Shown: positions 47,161-61,717, counted from the stretch's first letter. The stretch is 64,000 nt of DNA from Nymphaea colorata (GCF_008831285.2 NC_045143.1:23438302-23502301); one strand, 5' to 3'. The notes: generated by a model from the sequence alone, not told the origin. A program made the numbers and translations.

Positions 47161-49836
47161 AATTATTTCGTAAAAGCTCCTAATTTTTCCAATTATTTTG
47201 AACAAGTTTGTTTTTTTGCTTAGCGCCCCCAAAATAAAGGTTTACTTCCACTTTTATCACTTAATTTGGTTAAAGAATCAATTACGTGAGATGCCCATAA
47301 CATCTCTTTCTTTCTTGTATACAAGCGACTAAGAATCTTCAAATTAAAAATATAACATGAAAAATTATAAAAAGTGCATACCACGTTGAGGAGTTTGGAT
47401 GTTATGTCCATAAGGTGTGAAAGCCCTCCCTCCGTCGCAAGTGGACGGGCTCCTGACAATGGGCCCGCCCTGTTTGTTGCATGTTAAAAAAATTTTGAAA
47501 AGTGAGTGCCCTTTTTATGTTTATAGCTAAATCACCGAGAGTGAAATAAAAAAAAAAGAGGCTATTGTAGAATTTTTAAAAAAATATATAATTAAAGATT
47601 ATACGGATTTTACCGTTTGCGAACTATCCCTTCCTGCGTAGCTTTTTACAAAATGTTCCGCCGTTTTCTTGGTTGTCGTGAATTTTCTATGCGTTGTGAA
47701 GTACAACGCATTTTGGGGTTCGGAGGACTATCTAAAGTAGCAAGTATCATTTTGTTCGTTTTGTAACGGTCAGATTTTTCGTTTTTCGTTGTAATGTAGA
47801 ATCAAGTGGTTTCCTTCTTAAACAGTCATGTCTGATGAATTATACTGCAAAACAATCCGTTATTTCTATTTTCCAATCCAAAGGATCCGTTCTTCAGGCG
47901 TTGCGACTTGTGAGTGACTGATTTTTTCTTTTCCACTATCCTCAGGTTTATCCGTTAGTTATCGTTGAGATACTATTTTAAGGGAAATAACACCCTAAAA
48001 TTTGTTGCTGTGCCCTTTGAAGTAATGTAGGTGCTCTAATTGGCTACGTAGATATTCTTCAAGTCGGACGAGAATTTTTCTCTAAACAAGTCCATTCTAT
48101 GAAATGACCGGCAGCCATTTGCAGGCATATGTGTCGCACGTCCCTCGGCAATGGGGAACGATGCACGAGTTGACATACAGTGCTAGCTCCAACTCAGGCA
48201 CCGACATAGTCCCTAACCTTGGGGGTAGGGAGGCCTCAGCTCTCATTTAAATGGTGAGTTTTTTTTTTTTTTTTTGGTGAAAAAGAAGAGTATTTCAACA
48301 TATATTGCCTAGAGGCTTCTATCATAAGCCTTATAGAGCAGTAAAACTCCTTCAGCCGACCTCCCCAACCCAAAGAATTACACATTGCATTGCTTTGGCT
48401 TATGACCCAAATGATATCCGTAAAGGCCTCAACCTTATCCACTATTTACTCGTTTTACGATAACCCTAACTAAAAGCTAAAGACGTGGATTGGGCCAACT
48501 TTGCTCAGTATAAATCTGCCAGAAACTCACTGTCGCATACTTTTAGAGGTCAGACATGATTCTCTAAAAATTTTCCAATCATTGATTTGAAACCAAGAGG
48601 GGCACCCATGAATTTAGAAAGGCGAGAGAGAGAGAGAGAAGGCGGGGACTGTCATGGACTTCATTCTACTTGGTAAAGATGACATGTGCACGTGATTTAA
48701 GTTGCCCTGGTATCAAAAGCAAGTTCAATGTACCATTTGGCCAAAAAAGCAAGTTCAATGGGCCATTTGGCCAAACTGGTAGGCTAATCGACTATATATA
48801 AGTAGATGCATGCCATAGTAAAGATGCGAAGCTCATGTGCGTTTACAAACCGAAGGTCCCTCCTACCACTATACATGGCAGCAGCTCGCTGATTGCATAT
48901 CAAATTTGAAGTTTGCTGCGAAAGATTTCGGTTGCTAATGCAAGGTTAGACATTAGGAATCGTCTTGGTTTTGTGGCTCGGCAATTTTTATCTGACAGAT
49001 AAAGGAATAATGAAGAATCTCATAGCAGACCAATAAGCTGGCCTGAACCCAATTTGGATTTTGGACCTGCCTCGCTGGACCTGAAACCAAGGAGGCTTTT
49101 ACATCCTCAAATTAGGTACCAAGTACAAATCTGACTGATTTGCAGATCATTCATCTCAAGATTTTATGCTTTCACGAAAGACAATCAGCCAGATCGGCCA
49201 AGTCTTACTGCAACAGAGATTTTTTCCCTACCCCAAAACAGCCAGGTCAAAGAATAGAGAACGCCATGAGAAGAACCTATAAAACTTGAAGCAAATCAGG
49301 AGCTTCAACACGCTAGAGCTGCTCACTTGATCTGTCGAATTGAATCTAGAAACTTCAAATGCCGGAATAATTATTAGGGAATGGCAATGGGCCCATGGCA
49401 TATCATACCAAGTAAACACTTCCACCAATTTAGCATCACCAACACAGAAAAAAATTTGGGCACAATGACTCTAGCTTGAACATGCTACTGCTGAGTCGAA
49501 TCTGGTTCAGTGTTTATTCACAAATAAATATTAACAACCATTATCTGCTTAACATACTAAAAGCCAGCTACGAAGCATGTCAGCAATTCCAATGTCTCTG
49601 CCCATCCAATTGTGAATTCTGATAACAATGCCTCCCGTAACAGAGCCAGGAACACCTTCAGATTTCAATCAGAACGGAGCAAAAAGCTCGATTCCATTAT
49701 TTCAGGATAGTATGTAAAAGGGAAGGGTGTTTTTCAAGGGAAAGACAGATTGTCAAAGATGGGACACTCTTTCCAACAAAAACCAAGTAATCGCAGTAAT
49801 AAGATGAAACTATTCCTGATTTAATTATGAATCTTT
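47161..49836. other. Intergenic sequence between CDPK and OSCP genes
   Basis: No supported gene. It contains a tandem 30-bp repeat (agcaagttcaatg[t/g][a/g]ccattt, 48719-48778, two units), a short GA run near 48626-48640, a T-run near 48256 and AT-rich stretches. The last part is presumably the 3' region of the OSCP gene. Confidence 0.5.
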
Positions 49837-51052
49837 TCAGAGGCTATCGAAGATGCTGGGATCCCTCAAAAATTTCTCCATCTGCTTTGCTCTAGTCCTT
49901 ATTGACATATCAAAGAGCTTTTGTCCAAACTCAACCACCAAGCCTCCTAGAATGCTCTGGTCAATCTGCAGAAACTTTCAACATGTTAAATTTCTAACTG
50001 GATCATAACCATCATATTGCTGCTAAAGAGAGGGTGATTATTTGCGCCACAAAAGTTTGAGCAACTAAATGCAAGAACTCAGCAGTCCACTTCAGAGCGA
50101 ACAAAGGGAATTGCAAAGCTGCATTCACAAGAACCACGACCTCTTCAATAAAACAACTTCCAAAGAAAGAAGCACGCATAATAATGAAACCAAAGAGCCT
50201 AGGTTGGGCTGTAATGCTGGGCTATGTAGCCAAAAAAGGCTACTTTCTAGGCTGCAAAACTTACTTAGAGTCTGGGTGGGACTAGTCAAGATCGACTTGG
50301 ACTAGGCAGGGCTAGACAGTTCTAGGCGGTCCACAAAACAGAAAAGAGCAAAAAAAAATATCATGACCAATATTAAAATAATTTAAAACATGTGTTTCTA
50401 CACAGTAACACAGTATACATGTCATACAATTGCATATGATGCACACCAAACAAAAGAAATTCAACAGATCAAGAAACGATTTAACCAAAGACAGCAGACT
50501 AATTTAACAAAGGAACAGATGCATACACACATTCAAAACACAGATAGAGGGAAAAGAAAATGCATGTTTCATATTGATCATTCCAAAAAACAATGAAGAC
50601 ATATAGGCATGTAATCACACAGAACAATAAGCACGTAAGGAAATTGATAACAACAAAGAAAACTGAACTCAAAATCTGACCAATGTATACATTGACAAAT
50701 AATAATAGTTGACTGATATGCAATCAAGCACGTCAAATTTCATAGTATGTTAAATAAAAAGTAGTAATATCTTAACAAGTAAGAGTAGCACAACTAGATA
50801 AGAACATAAAAGAAGTGGCATCATAGCACAAGAGAAAAAAGGAAGAAGTGGAAGAAGAAAAAGTTAAAACAAAAAAATGCAAATAGAGGCAGGGTTTTAG
50901 CAAGCAAAAATGAGATGAGAGGAGAGGTTGAACCGCCTTCTTTGATGTTATACAAAAATAACAATAATAGTAAATCACATTTGTGTCAGATATGGCATCA
51001 TGCCATGACTGCACTTGTGCAGGCAAGGGACAGCTTAGGCAAGCTTTACATG

Positions 51053-51110
<58 letters not shown>

Positions 51111-51448
51111 GAAAACAAGCATCTAACCAGGGCCGTTTGATCCATCATGATAAACAGCTAACCAAAAATAAGGAGAAAAAAGTGATGAGACTTTCATCAT
51201 CTACTATTAGTTCAAATTTTTTTCTCCTTTTTCTCTCAACCATCCATCTGCTTCAAATGGACAGCGCTCGTTAGATGGCCATAGATCAATGCAACATAAC
51301 CGTCACTAGAAACAACACAAACCATCACTATACCATAAACCGCTGCTAGTGCTTCTATTGCAAGGTGTCTTTAGTGATGGTTCTTAAATATTTTGTTGTC
51401 CACCAACATCTGGCAGCCTACTGATTTCAGTTCCTCTCTCTCTCTCTG

Positions 51449-51517
<69 letters not shown>

Positions 51518-54500
51518 GTCCAATGGTGTCGTATACCAGGTGTTGCTGGATGGTTAAAATTTAAAAATTTGTTGCCAAAAAAGAGCCACTAAATTGGTAT
51601 GAAGTTATGAACCATAGTTTATGATGTGGAGACGGCTTAAGATGGTTTTAGCGGATGATTTTTTGGTCTTTTTAGTGATGAATTTTTAAAATTTGTTTTC
51701 CGTTTGCAGCAAGGAAATATGACAAGATTTCAAATAAAATAATAACACCGACATACACAATAATCATATGCATAGCGTTAAAAACAAATAAGGAAAAATG
51801 CTAAAACCCTAAATTCATCTAAACATGTGTACTTATCATGGTTCCATAAATTGCATAAAATGAATAACAAAACGAAATCTACAGTAATAATGCAAATAAA
51901 AAGACTAATTGACAAGAAAAACAAAAAATAGAAGTGAGACAAAGAAGCATCAAATAAAGATAAAAAGTGAAATGAGTCAATGACAGACAAAGCTTGAAAG
52001 CTATGACACATGAGCACAAAGTGCGGGTGTGCAACACTGGAAATATGTGTGTGCGGGTGCATTTTTGTGTGTGAGAGAGAGTTAAAAGAGGATTTTTTTA
52101 TCATATACTGTAAAATAAGCCAGTTATTTAATAAAAGAAAATTTTAAAAAGGTAAAAAGTTAAAAAGGAACTTTGTAAAATGAATATCTTCCAAAAGTGA
52201 TAATAAATGAGAGGTTTAGAACCAACAAACAAAAAAATCAATAAAAACCCTACCCCTAACCATTAACCTCAGCCATGTGTGCGTCTCCACCGGCTGCAAG
52301 CCAGGTATGTCTTCTTCTTCTTCTACTTCCTCCTCCTCTTTCCCACCTTTTTCCTTCTTTGATGAGGACAGCACCTAAGCAACACGCGCCCAAATGGTGC
52401 ATCCATTTGACTTGAAATCAAAGGCCCTTGAGGACCAGAAATAATACTTGCAAACTTTGCTAAAACAATCAAAAAATAAAAAACCAAATAAAAAAAAAGA
52501 AAAAAAAAATCAAACATATATAACCCCTGAGTTCAGTCCGCTGTTTTATAGGTTGCCAGATATTAGCCAAGCTAATTTTTCAACTCATCATCCTTAACCA
52601 AAAGTGAAAAGAAGTTTACTCTTCATCTAAAACAAGTTCAAGTCAGCACCTCCACAGAAGGCTCAGCAAAAAAGCCTGTAAACTGGTTTATATCTAGCTC
52701 CACACTTCCTTCTAATTGGATACAGAAAGAACAGAAAGCTAGGAAAAAGGTGTCATCGCATTTATGAACCAAGGATGGTTTTCTCCCCTACGTTCGAAGG
52801 GGAAAAGTGACTCTTCACTTTCAGTAGTTTGCTGCTCTAGATAAATACCAACTTCACACAAAATCAAATAGAGGAGAATCGACATATAAACGAATGTTAG
52901 CTTTGTCATTTTGAAGTGAATCCACTTCCACATATTGAAGAAAAACCAGATAAATTTTGACAAACCATAAACTACCAATTTCAACCACCTCAAGGCTTTG
53001 ACAGAAAAGACTTCAGTATAATAAGCAGAATGTGAAAGAACTATAAACTAATCAATATGGAGAAGAAAATTGAAGTACCGAAATAGTTCAAGGCCCAGGA
53101 GTTACAGAAAGTGAAACAAATGCAGGTTAAATGATATGACTGGTAACAGTACCCAGAAAAGAAGCACTTGCAAAACCAAATAAAGGTCCAGTACACAGAA
53201 ACATCACCTTCTGTTCTAGCCTCACAGTTTTTCCCTTCCCAAGTATCTCTTGTAGGGTTTCCTTCAATTGCTTTTCCTCTTCAGCTGGCAATGGCTGCCC
53301 AAAGCACATACGAGGTCATAAACATGAGATTTGAATTGACTTGCAGCAAGATGACATACTTTCTTGTAGCTTTTCTTTGAGAAAAAGGACCCAGTATTGC
53401 TTGTAAATATACAGAAGTATTCTGCACATTTCCTTTAAAATCAATAAAGAATGCTTCACTTTCGCAAGTTCGGGGTCTCCAGCACATAAAATCTGAGCAA
53501 GTTTTTTGTCTGCAGAACATCGAAATTGTGCATGCTGGTCCAACAATTTCAGCCTCATGCTGGTCCTCACCATAATTTCATGTTCTAAGTGCTTCATTTT
53601 CTTCATTTTTTATTTTGTGGTGGGGGAAATGTTTAAATTTTTTGTTCCCACTTTACTTATTAGACTAGTAATTTCATATATAACTGTTAAGTGGCATTCA
53701 TACTTACCACTTAGTTTATCATTGTGTTATGTTATGTATCTCAGGTGAATTGTGCTTTTTATTTGATTTATAGTGATATACTGTCTTCTTCTTAACTCAG
53801 ATACATCATAATATGTCTGCTGTGGGTGTCGGATGTCGCCGGATGGCGGATGGTTAAAATTAAACAAATTTAACTCTAGAGAACAATCAATAATTTCACA
53901 TTAGCCATGGTTTATGCGCCGCGATGATTTATAGTGACTTTAGCGATGCTTTATGGTTTTTTTAACGACAGATTTTTAAATTTTAACCATCCGGCAACTA
54001 TCCAGCACATGTCAGCATCCATTAATAATATATATATATATATATATTAGAAATCCTATAAGACATAGCAGTTTTTAGAATTAAAGTAAAACAATATTTA
54101 GAAAAGTGTACATATCAACACCTTAATAAATGAAATAAAATAATAATTTATTTCGAGTCTAAACCATTGTCGTAAGTGTGTTTCTCAGGTTTTTATTATG
54201 GGAAAAAACTGTGCTCTTCTCAAATAAATATCTCAAATTCAGAAAGCCAATCTATAAATATAACAACAGAGATAGTTACGAACTCAGAGTCCACTTACAA
54301 AAAATTCTGATAAAAATTCAAAATAGTTATTGAACTATTAAAACAAACCTCAAAAGCTTTAAATATTTAAATACTTTCTTTCAGAAATTCTTTCAGAAAC
54401 TCTATCATAATAACATTGCAAGACTTTCTTTTTGGCAACATTTTCTAAATATGATAATTTTTTCACATACACATATGTTCTGTTTTTCTTATTTTCCATC

Positions 54501-57500
54501 TTAACTAGATATTTTGAGAAAAAAAAAACACTAATATTTGAAACGATGAATTACACTAATGAAATGAACTTATAACTCAACACCAAGCCCGAGTCAAAGA
54601 CAAGTCTAATGTGCATATCTTCCACCTATCACAGTTGACATTTGAATTTAGTGAACCAGAGCAGCATCAGCAACCAATGTACGACACATACACAGTGACA
54701 AAAGCTCTTTTATCATTATCAACAATTTTGGATACCACTTGGACCTACTCAAACCACCTAGCTACTACAAGTCCTTTTAGTCTTTTAGGAGATTCATGAA
54801 ATAGGGTGTACGTATATCTCATCAAATCTTTTATTTTTGCTTTTTATTAGGTTTCTCTATCATAATTACATTTACATGCTACCTAGGCCAGAAAAAATCC
54901 GAAATTAACCACTTCCCACCATTTTCTAGAGTTAAACTATAATAAATTTTGCTATTCAAAAAGGGAAACTAATACTTACAATAACAGTTGTCACAATAAC
55001 CTTCACCTCCCCTTTATGTGCCATTGTCAACTCCACAAATTTTTGGGCAATGCTCTCAATGGATCCCAACCTTCCATTTTCAGCTAAGATAGCTGAAGGC
55101 ACAAAGCCAAGTGTGAGGGCAATTCTCCTTTCATTGATATTCTGAGAAACTATAAGGATAAAAAACAACTGAAAGAAGAAGCAATTTCACTAAGTGAAGG
55201 GCAATGATGAAATAGGATAATTGATAACAGCTGGACTTCTCTTGAACACACTAAGTGGATAGTGAACACACTAAGTGGATAGAAGGTTTAAATTAAATGC
55301 CACAAAATAAACAAAAATGTACACGTACAGCCTAAACTTCGGAACATGGAGGCAAGACAAGTTTCCCAAGAAAATGCAGTAATTTTAAATTAAAAAAATT
55401 GAAAACTCTTTCCTGTCTGACGGACTCCAAGAGGATGAAGTAGCATTCCAAGGGTGTGTTTGAAATAGGACATACTTCAAATTTTTGGATATGTTTGAAT
55501 GCTGGACATGTTAATCTCAATTTTCAGCAGAGTGTACTTTCACCGACAATCAGGGAAAGAAAGTCAGACCACTACCAGACAACTTTCTTCTATCAGTTTT
55601 TTTCCGGATTAAAAAGTGAAGTAGTATATCTTCACCTGGTGGTTGATTGCCCAGGTGTATCTTGAGGTTAACTTTACATGTACTAACAATTATCCACAAA
55701 CATTCCCTTAAATAAACAGTTTGAAAAAATCTTTCTCGTACAACAGACTCCAACACAATGATGCTAGAAGTGCAAGGGCAAGCTTGGAACACAAAGGTGA
55801 AGAACGTCTGCAATATGAGGCTCCATCCTAAGACCCATTCAACAAATGAAAAGATATCCGAGCATTGCATCTCCATGAATTCTGAAGGTGAAAAAAGTTA
55901 GACCACATCTTTGATTTTCTTAACCTGGATAGGTCCTCCAAGTTACAATTACCCTGGATGACTTATTCAGGCATTCAAACACACCATAAAGACAAGCCGA
56001 AACTGATTGGCATGATAAATACAACTTGATATGCAATTTGCCCAGACACATAACTCCAAACCACATAAAACTTGAACTAAACAGTTATTCAAAATTTGTA
56101 GTGATCAGGCATCAGACAAGCTGGTCGGCCATAGAATAATTCACTTGTTAGCAAGCAAATGCCCTATCAGATTATGCCAACCAACATGCAACACAACCCC
56201 CATCAACTTAAAGGGTCTTAACTCTTAAGACAAATTCTCCGGCCAGGTGAATGGAAGTCTTAGCAGTTAGTGAACTAATTAGAAAGATTGGTAAGATGTT
56301 CAGCTCATCTAGATGCAGAAGTACCTAAGAAGTTCTTTGTGACATTTGAAAAGCCAGCTTCAGAAAATATAACTTCAACAGCCTTCTGCCTAGTCTTTCC
56401 AGGCACCGATAAATCCTTAATAAATTGTGAGAAGATTGGACTTTTCTTGGAAGCAGCAACAACATCAAGAAGCTCCGCTTCAACTTTGTCCAAAGCATTA
56501 GCTTTTGATGCTGCAATAAACAATGCAGAAGCATAGTTTCCAGACCCACCAAATAAAGCAAAAGGTACCTGAAAAATTATAACCAAAACAAAGATAGCCA
56601 ACATTACCTTGTAGCTAATGGTGAAAACTTAGCACAATAGAGATAAAAGATCAAGAAAAACACATGATAATTTATCATTCTTCCTTAATTTAGCAGTTAA
56701 TCAAAACTTTTAAGAACAGAAAAAATCCATGACTGGCCTTCTACTTTCAAATGTAGAAGGAAAAGAAACAACAAAACAGAAAAGTTAAAAGCTAACAGTG
56801 GAGCGTGGACTGTGGCGAAAGGTGGGGTGGCAATCAAGTCTTTATTGGCCTCATCAGCTGGGCTACAGACATGCTACAACAATTGCGCAGCAAGGCAACT
56901 TGAACAGTGAAAGAGACAATCCAACTACAGGAAGAGGAATATAAGCCAGGGGTTTTCCCCAGCTTAACTATCAACAAGAAATAAAATGTTTGCAATCTTA
57001 TTACAGCTCGCAAATCAACAGTCTAATTTATAAAATGTGCAAGGAAGATAACAAAATAGATGTTCATACTTTCAGTCATGCTATGAACAGGAGATCAGCA
57101 ACATGAATTTCTTGTCATGCTATTGCTCATCTGGCTGGGCACTCATTTATATTTGCCCAAGAAAAAGACCATAAAACTCTTCAATTACCTAATCACCAAA
57201 CAAGAAATTATTGGGATTGGAGAAAAAACTAGTTATACAATGAGCTCATTTTCAAAAAAAAATTTGTGGTTGGCAAATAGTAAGAAAAGTCTTTGGCACA
57301 TTCTTTTTTATCTTTTCAAGTGTGTATGCATGTGTTTTTTGGGGAAGGGGGCTCTGTAAGGCAGTATTATGTGTATACAATATGTGATGTAACAATTGTG
57401 AAGGCCCTTGTGAATCTGTGATACTCAACCATTAACTAGTTACAGAGCTGTAATGTATCGTATCAACCCATATCATATGATACAGGTTGCAAAAATCAAA

Positions 57501-60500
57501 GTATTGTATCATATCCCAATCTTTTGCAATCTTATTACAGCTTGCAAAAACACAAATCTATGATACAGGTTATGATATCGTATCAACCCATATCATATGA
57601 TACAGGTTGCAAAAATCAAAGTATTGTACCATATCCCAATCTTTTGCAATCTTATTACAGCGTGCAAAAACACAAATCTATAATTTACAAATGGTCAAGG
57701 AAGATAACAAAGTAGCAACTATCTATCAGGGATGCATACAATTTGTTTCCCAACAGAATGAACAAAGATCATCTTCAGGATTCATCATAGAGTAATGGTG
57801 TTCTCGTCCCTTTTTCTGTGGAAGGCAGCCAACATAGTACTTATCTGACGATCATCAGGGCAACTAAGAACTTCCCTTTGGTTCTCCACAGTGCAGTCAA
57901 CGAGAAGTTTATTTTCATTTTCTATTATTTTGACATGCATATGTGTGTGCAGAATCTCCTTTTCTTTGCTGCACAGAGGGTAGTCTAACCAGCACTAACA
58001 ACTTAAAATTCAGATCGCACAAGATTTCCCTACTTATTATATAGCAAAATAAATCAACTGCAGGCTTTTACCTTGACATCTACATCTTTCTTTGGTGTTG
58101 CAGTAGTTGCATAGTTCATAGATCTCTGCAAACCGAAATGGCAAGAATGTCAAAACATTAAAACAGTTACAGCACACCACCCACACACCTGCATACACAC
58201 ATGTTATCAGTGCATGTAAGTTTTGTTGTGATCTATATTTAGAAGCATGAAGCAGCACCTAAACAATGATTCCAGCCAGTGTAGCCACGTCTACGCTGTA
58301 CTAAGTGCTTTAAGCAGTAAAAAAAACAGTAAAAACTAAAAACTAATAAAATACAACATTAAACGTTATTATATAAAAACATACATATAAACATATGTAA
58401 CATCAAAAATTGTTAACATAATAAAAGCAATTCAAATGAATACACATGCAATCATATTAAGTTATATATGTGTGTGTGTGTGCATGTGCTATGCACTACG
58501 TTATGAAAAAAATTAGAGACAGCCTATGTCACACGGTCTCTTCAAAAAGGGTGCAGCACCCATTGCAACGCGATGCAGGCGAGGGTGTGGATGCGGCTCC
58601 GAGTCACACCCCAATCGCACCCTATATTATTCCCTTTAAAAAGAAAATCCCTCATTTTCTTTGTTCTCTCTCTCCCTCTCTTTCTTTATTTACATTTTAA
58701 AGTAATAAAAGTAAAAAAAAAAAGACAAATTAAGCTAAGAAACAACCATATAATTATATATATACCAGGAATACATATATTTATATATATAATAAATTTA
58801 TATATATATATCCTCATCGCATCCCCGCACCCAATTTTTTTGGGTCGTGCCATAGAACCACCCACATCTGCACCTGCACTGGCACCCCGCATCCGTGTGA
58901 CATAGGGCACAACCTAGGTAGGACCAGGCTCATTGGCGGGCCACCACCAAAAAAGGAAACCAATAAAATCCAATCTGTATTGTTAAAATCAATTATGAAA
59001 CTAAAGCATTTCTCAACTAAAAATTTATAATATCAACTTATAATCACAATAACAAATAAAATCAAACCAATTTGGTAAAGTGCATATCGTAACATGTACA
59101 GGTTGGGCAAATAGATACCCAATATTTAACGTATTGTAAATGTATCATAAATTTATGTTTAACATTAAAAAATTAAAATGAATAATAAAGATAAAGGTAA
59201 ATCAGAAAAATAAATAAAAATATGTTCTCCATAAAAAAAACATGTAGCATGTAAATATAATCTTTTAGGAATGAACATTCATCAATTGAACATAACATAA
59301 TCATAATGTCATAACTAATAAGTAATAAGACATTAGTTTAAACTTTAAAGTCTTATGCATCATTGTTTAATGCAAATAACAAATGTAAATGACCAAATAT
59401 CATCGAATCATCATTTATCATCTAAATATACTATTTGCAGATCATTTCAACTGATCATTTTCCTCACCTTTGTGCACCATTGTCATGCAAGATTGTTTGA
59501 AGCCATATATTTGCAAAAGTTCAAACAATAGAAATCTAAAACAATGTTCAATATTACTAATGTAATTAGAAAAGAAGAAAGTACATACATCCTCAGTTGT
59601 TTTCCATTACAGGTTTACTAAACAATAAAAATTAAGAAGATAATGCATATAAATTATTCAAAGTATAAGAGTATGTGAATTCTACTTGTAACTATAAATG
59701 TGTATGCACACACACACGCATGCGCGTATAATTCCAATACAAAATCACATGCAACAAGAAAAAAAAAAGTGAAAAAATGCCCCAAAACAGAGGTAGAAAG
59801 AGAAAATTATCTTGAAAGAAGAAAAATGAATAATAAGAAAGAAAGGGAAAAAAAGCTTATCAATGAGAGAACAAAACTAGCTACTGAGTGCCTAAGCAAG
59901 CCCGAGGCATCCTAACAACAGCTAGCCCAAGTGATCAGCCAAGACTAGGAGCACAGACACAAGACCAAGCAAGCCATTTGACATGCTAGGTTCTGATGAG
60001 TTATTCATTTTCACATTTAGAAGGTAAACAACGGATGGCAAGAAGTTTCCTTATTCCAGAGCAAGACAAGAAGCAAATTGAGATAACCACATCCTCCTTA
60101 TCATCAAGTTCACAAATGGCCATACGAAGCAGCTTACATGTTGTCAAAAGCACTAGACACAAACTAGGCGGACCAAGCAGCCGCTCCACTACCCCCACCC
60201 CGAAGAAGGCAAGCAATGAAATGCAATATTAAATATTAAAATTGATAATAGAGTGAATCATTTCTCAATGAGGAACATATGCCTATCAACTTAAAAATAG
60301 ACAATAACAATAACACATTAAGCATTTCATAACATGATAGCAACCATCACATAAACTTAAAACATCAAATTTTCACTCAAAATTTAAAAGTAATATGACA
60401 TTTAAAGCAGATGGTGTAGACTGTATAGTATGCAAAATCTTCTAATTTCCTAAATGCCAACTGCCAAAATTCTAATACTAATTTCCAAATATAAAAAACC

Positions 60501-61589
60501 TAAACTAACTCAAAAGTTACTAATCTATTTTTTTAAAAAGGAAATAGAAAACATAAATCCTCAGCACAATCACAGTTTCCCTGTTAACGTTGTTTGTCAC
60601 AAAATAGTCTTACATTACAATTCTATCAAACAAGAAAAAGTATTAGAAAGATCAATAAAAATATCCACATATATGTGTGTATGTGTGCACGCAAATGCGT
60701 GTGTGTGGGTACAAGACAGTTAAAAACCTAAAAGAGCATATAAATATTCAACATATAATAGTAAGTGAAATACAAGTCTAGCTATAAACATAAACGCATA
60801 AAAAATGACAAAGACAAACCCTGCACAAACGCAGAAGAAGAAAAATTTTAAAAGACGAACAAAATACTTCGACGACAAAGCATTTTCATGTGGCAGGTCC
60901 ATAATAGCTAACACTGGGACCTAGGCGCACCAAGGTGCAAACTGAAGTAAATCTTCGACAACGTAGAAACGTTTTCATCTCAGATGATCACAATGCTGTT
61001 CGGTCGTCGTAATTCAACGATTTTGGGGCAAACCCACCGTCCAGAAAAGAAGGATCGGCTGGACTATTGAATTAGGAAGCACGTAGTCGTGACATTTCCC
61101 ATATTTCTGGATAAGTGGCTACATCCAAATGACACAAAGTCGGTGCCGAATTAATCTAAGAAATCTAACTGAAGATTCAAAGACCCAGACACGCCACCAT
61201 TCCTCTGTCTAAAGTTAATCACAGTTTTTGTGTTAGCATTTTCCAGACAGACAGATTTTTCTCGTCATACTCCCACCCGAATAAATTTGAACCAGGCCCA
61301 AGAAAGTTGGGGCTAAAAATTTCAGAAACCGGTAAAAATCCCCCCCTCGGAAGCCTCCCCTGGAAATTAAACCAAAAGTGTCAGAAAAAAACCCCGAAAA
61401 AAAAATACTATGATCGAGTCCTTAACGGACTTCAGCCTCTGTGCAATCACAGGATTATCATAATACAGTGTCTGTAATGCAGGGAATCTTGAAATTCTTT
61501 CTTTTTTCTCTTTCATTTTCCCATGCGAACCGGGATCAAATAGAGGCATCAGGGCGGAAAGCAAGCCATGAATCAACTGAACCACCAAC

Positions 61590-61620
<31 letters not shown>

Positions 61621-61717
61621 CAAAGAGTACCCCAGCGAGAACAGGAGCATGAGATCCTGGGGAGGTCCTGGTGATGCAGCGGATGAGGGGGAGAGTCGAT
61701 CTCAATCGAGACGCCAT
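49837..61717 (-). CDS. ATP5: Mitochondrial ATP synthase subunit delta (OSCP)
   Basis: OSCP joins the top of the F1 head to the peripheral stalk of mitochondrial F1Fo ATP synthase. Exons in coding order: 61631-61717, 58072-58125, 56325-56568, 54980-55092, 53208-53294, 49837-49965. They join in phase with GT-AG junctions into 237 residues, the usual plant length. The start MASRLRSTLPLIRC begins an Arg-rich presequence; an upstream in-frame ATG would add 13 residues (MHTSREITERVLT) and is less likely. The mature part shows VPFALFGGSGNYASAL, FSNVTKNFL, ILAENGRL, FVELTMAHKGEVKV, PLPAEEEKQLKETL and the conserved end ILGGLVVEFGQKLFDMSIRTRAKQMEKFL. The six short exons cover 714 bp of 11.9 kb; the introns are filled with MITEs, microsatellites and tandem repeats. 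No defect was seen. Confidence 0.96.
51058..51110. repeat. Compound (CT)n(AT)n microsatellite
   Basis: A CT run followed directly by an AT run, in OSCP intron 5. Confidence 0.95.
51330..51712. mobile_element. Fold-back family relics around a (CT)n(AT)n microsatellite
   Basis: 51340-51430 (cataaaccgctgctagtgc, tttagtgatggttcttaaa) matches the left half of the 37.8-kb fold-back element before its hairpin. A CT run and AT run (51434-51514) follow, then 51515-51712 with the terminus ggtgttgctggatggttaaaatttaaa and interior accatagtttatgatg. It lies in OSCP intron 5. Confidence 0.7.
53815..54048. mobile_element. Fold-back/MITE copy with (TA)n at its end
   Basis: About 210 bp with inverted ends: ggatggcggatggttaaaatt at the left and the complement of aattttaaccatccggcaac at the right. 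The interior accatggtttatgcgccgcgatg.tttatagtgac resembles the copy near 51590. A TA run (54029-54048) abuts it. It lies in OSCP intron 4. Confidence 0.75.
57456..57681. repeat. Tandem repeat, period 120 bp, about 1.9 copies
   Basis: cgtatcaacccatatcatatga at 57459 recurs at 57579, exactly 120 bp later, and the units stay nearly identical through gcaatcttattacagc[t/g]tgcaaaaacacaaatctat. Part of the unit plus its right flank (gcaatcttattacagc...caaggaagataacaaa) also occurs at 56992-57056. It lies in OSCP intron 2. Confidence 0.93.
58524..58905. mobile_element. Non-autonomous TIR element (MULE-like MITE), second copy
   Basis: 382 bp with perfect 13-bp inverted ends CTATGTCACACGG / CCGTGTGACATAG. 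Flanking 8-mers gagacagc and ggcacaac match at 5/8, perhaps a decayed target duplication. The interior has gggtgc/gcaccc inverted motifs near the left end and (TA)n then catccccgcacccaattttttt near the right, matching the arrangement at 17219-17665. It lies in OSCP intron 1. Confidence 0.85.
61590..61617. repeat. (GA)n run just inside OSCP intron 1
   Basis: An almost pure GA run; on the coding strand it is a CT run starting about 14 nt after the exon 1 donor. Confidence 0.95.

Noticed and set aside
50200-50345. ctaggc-rich stretch resembling the hAT element at 43746
   Set aside because: Only loose motif similarity; no inverted ends or duplication, so it is mentioned only as a possible relic.
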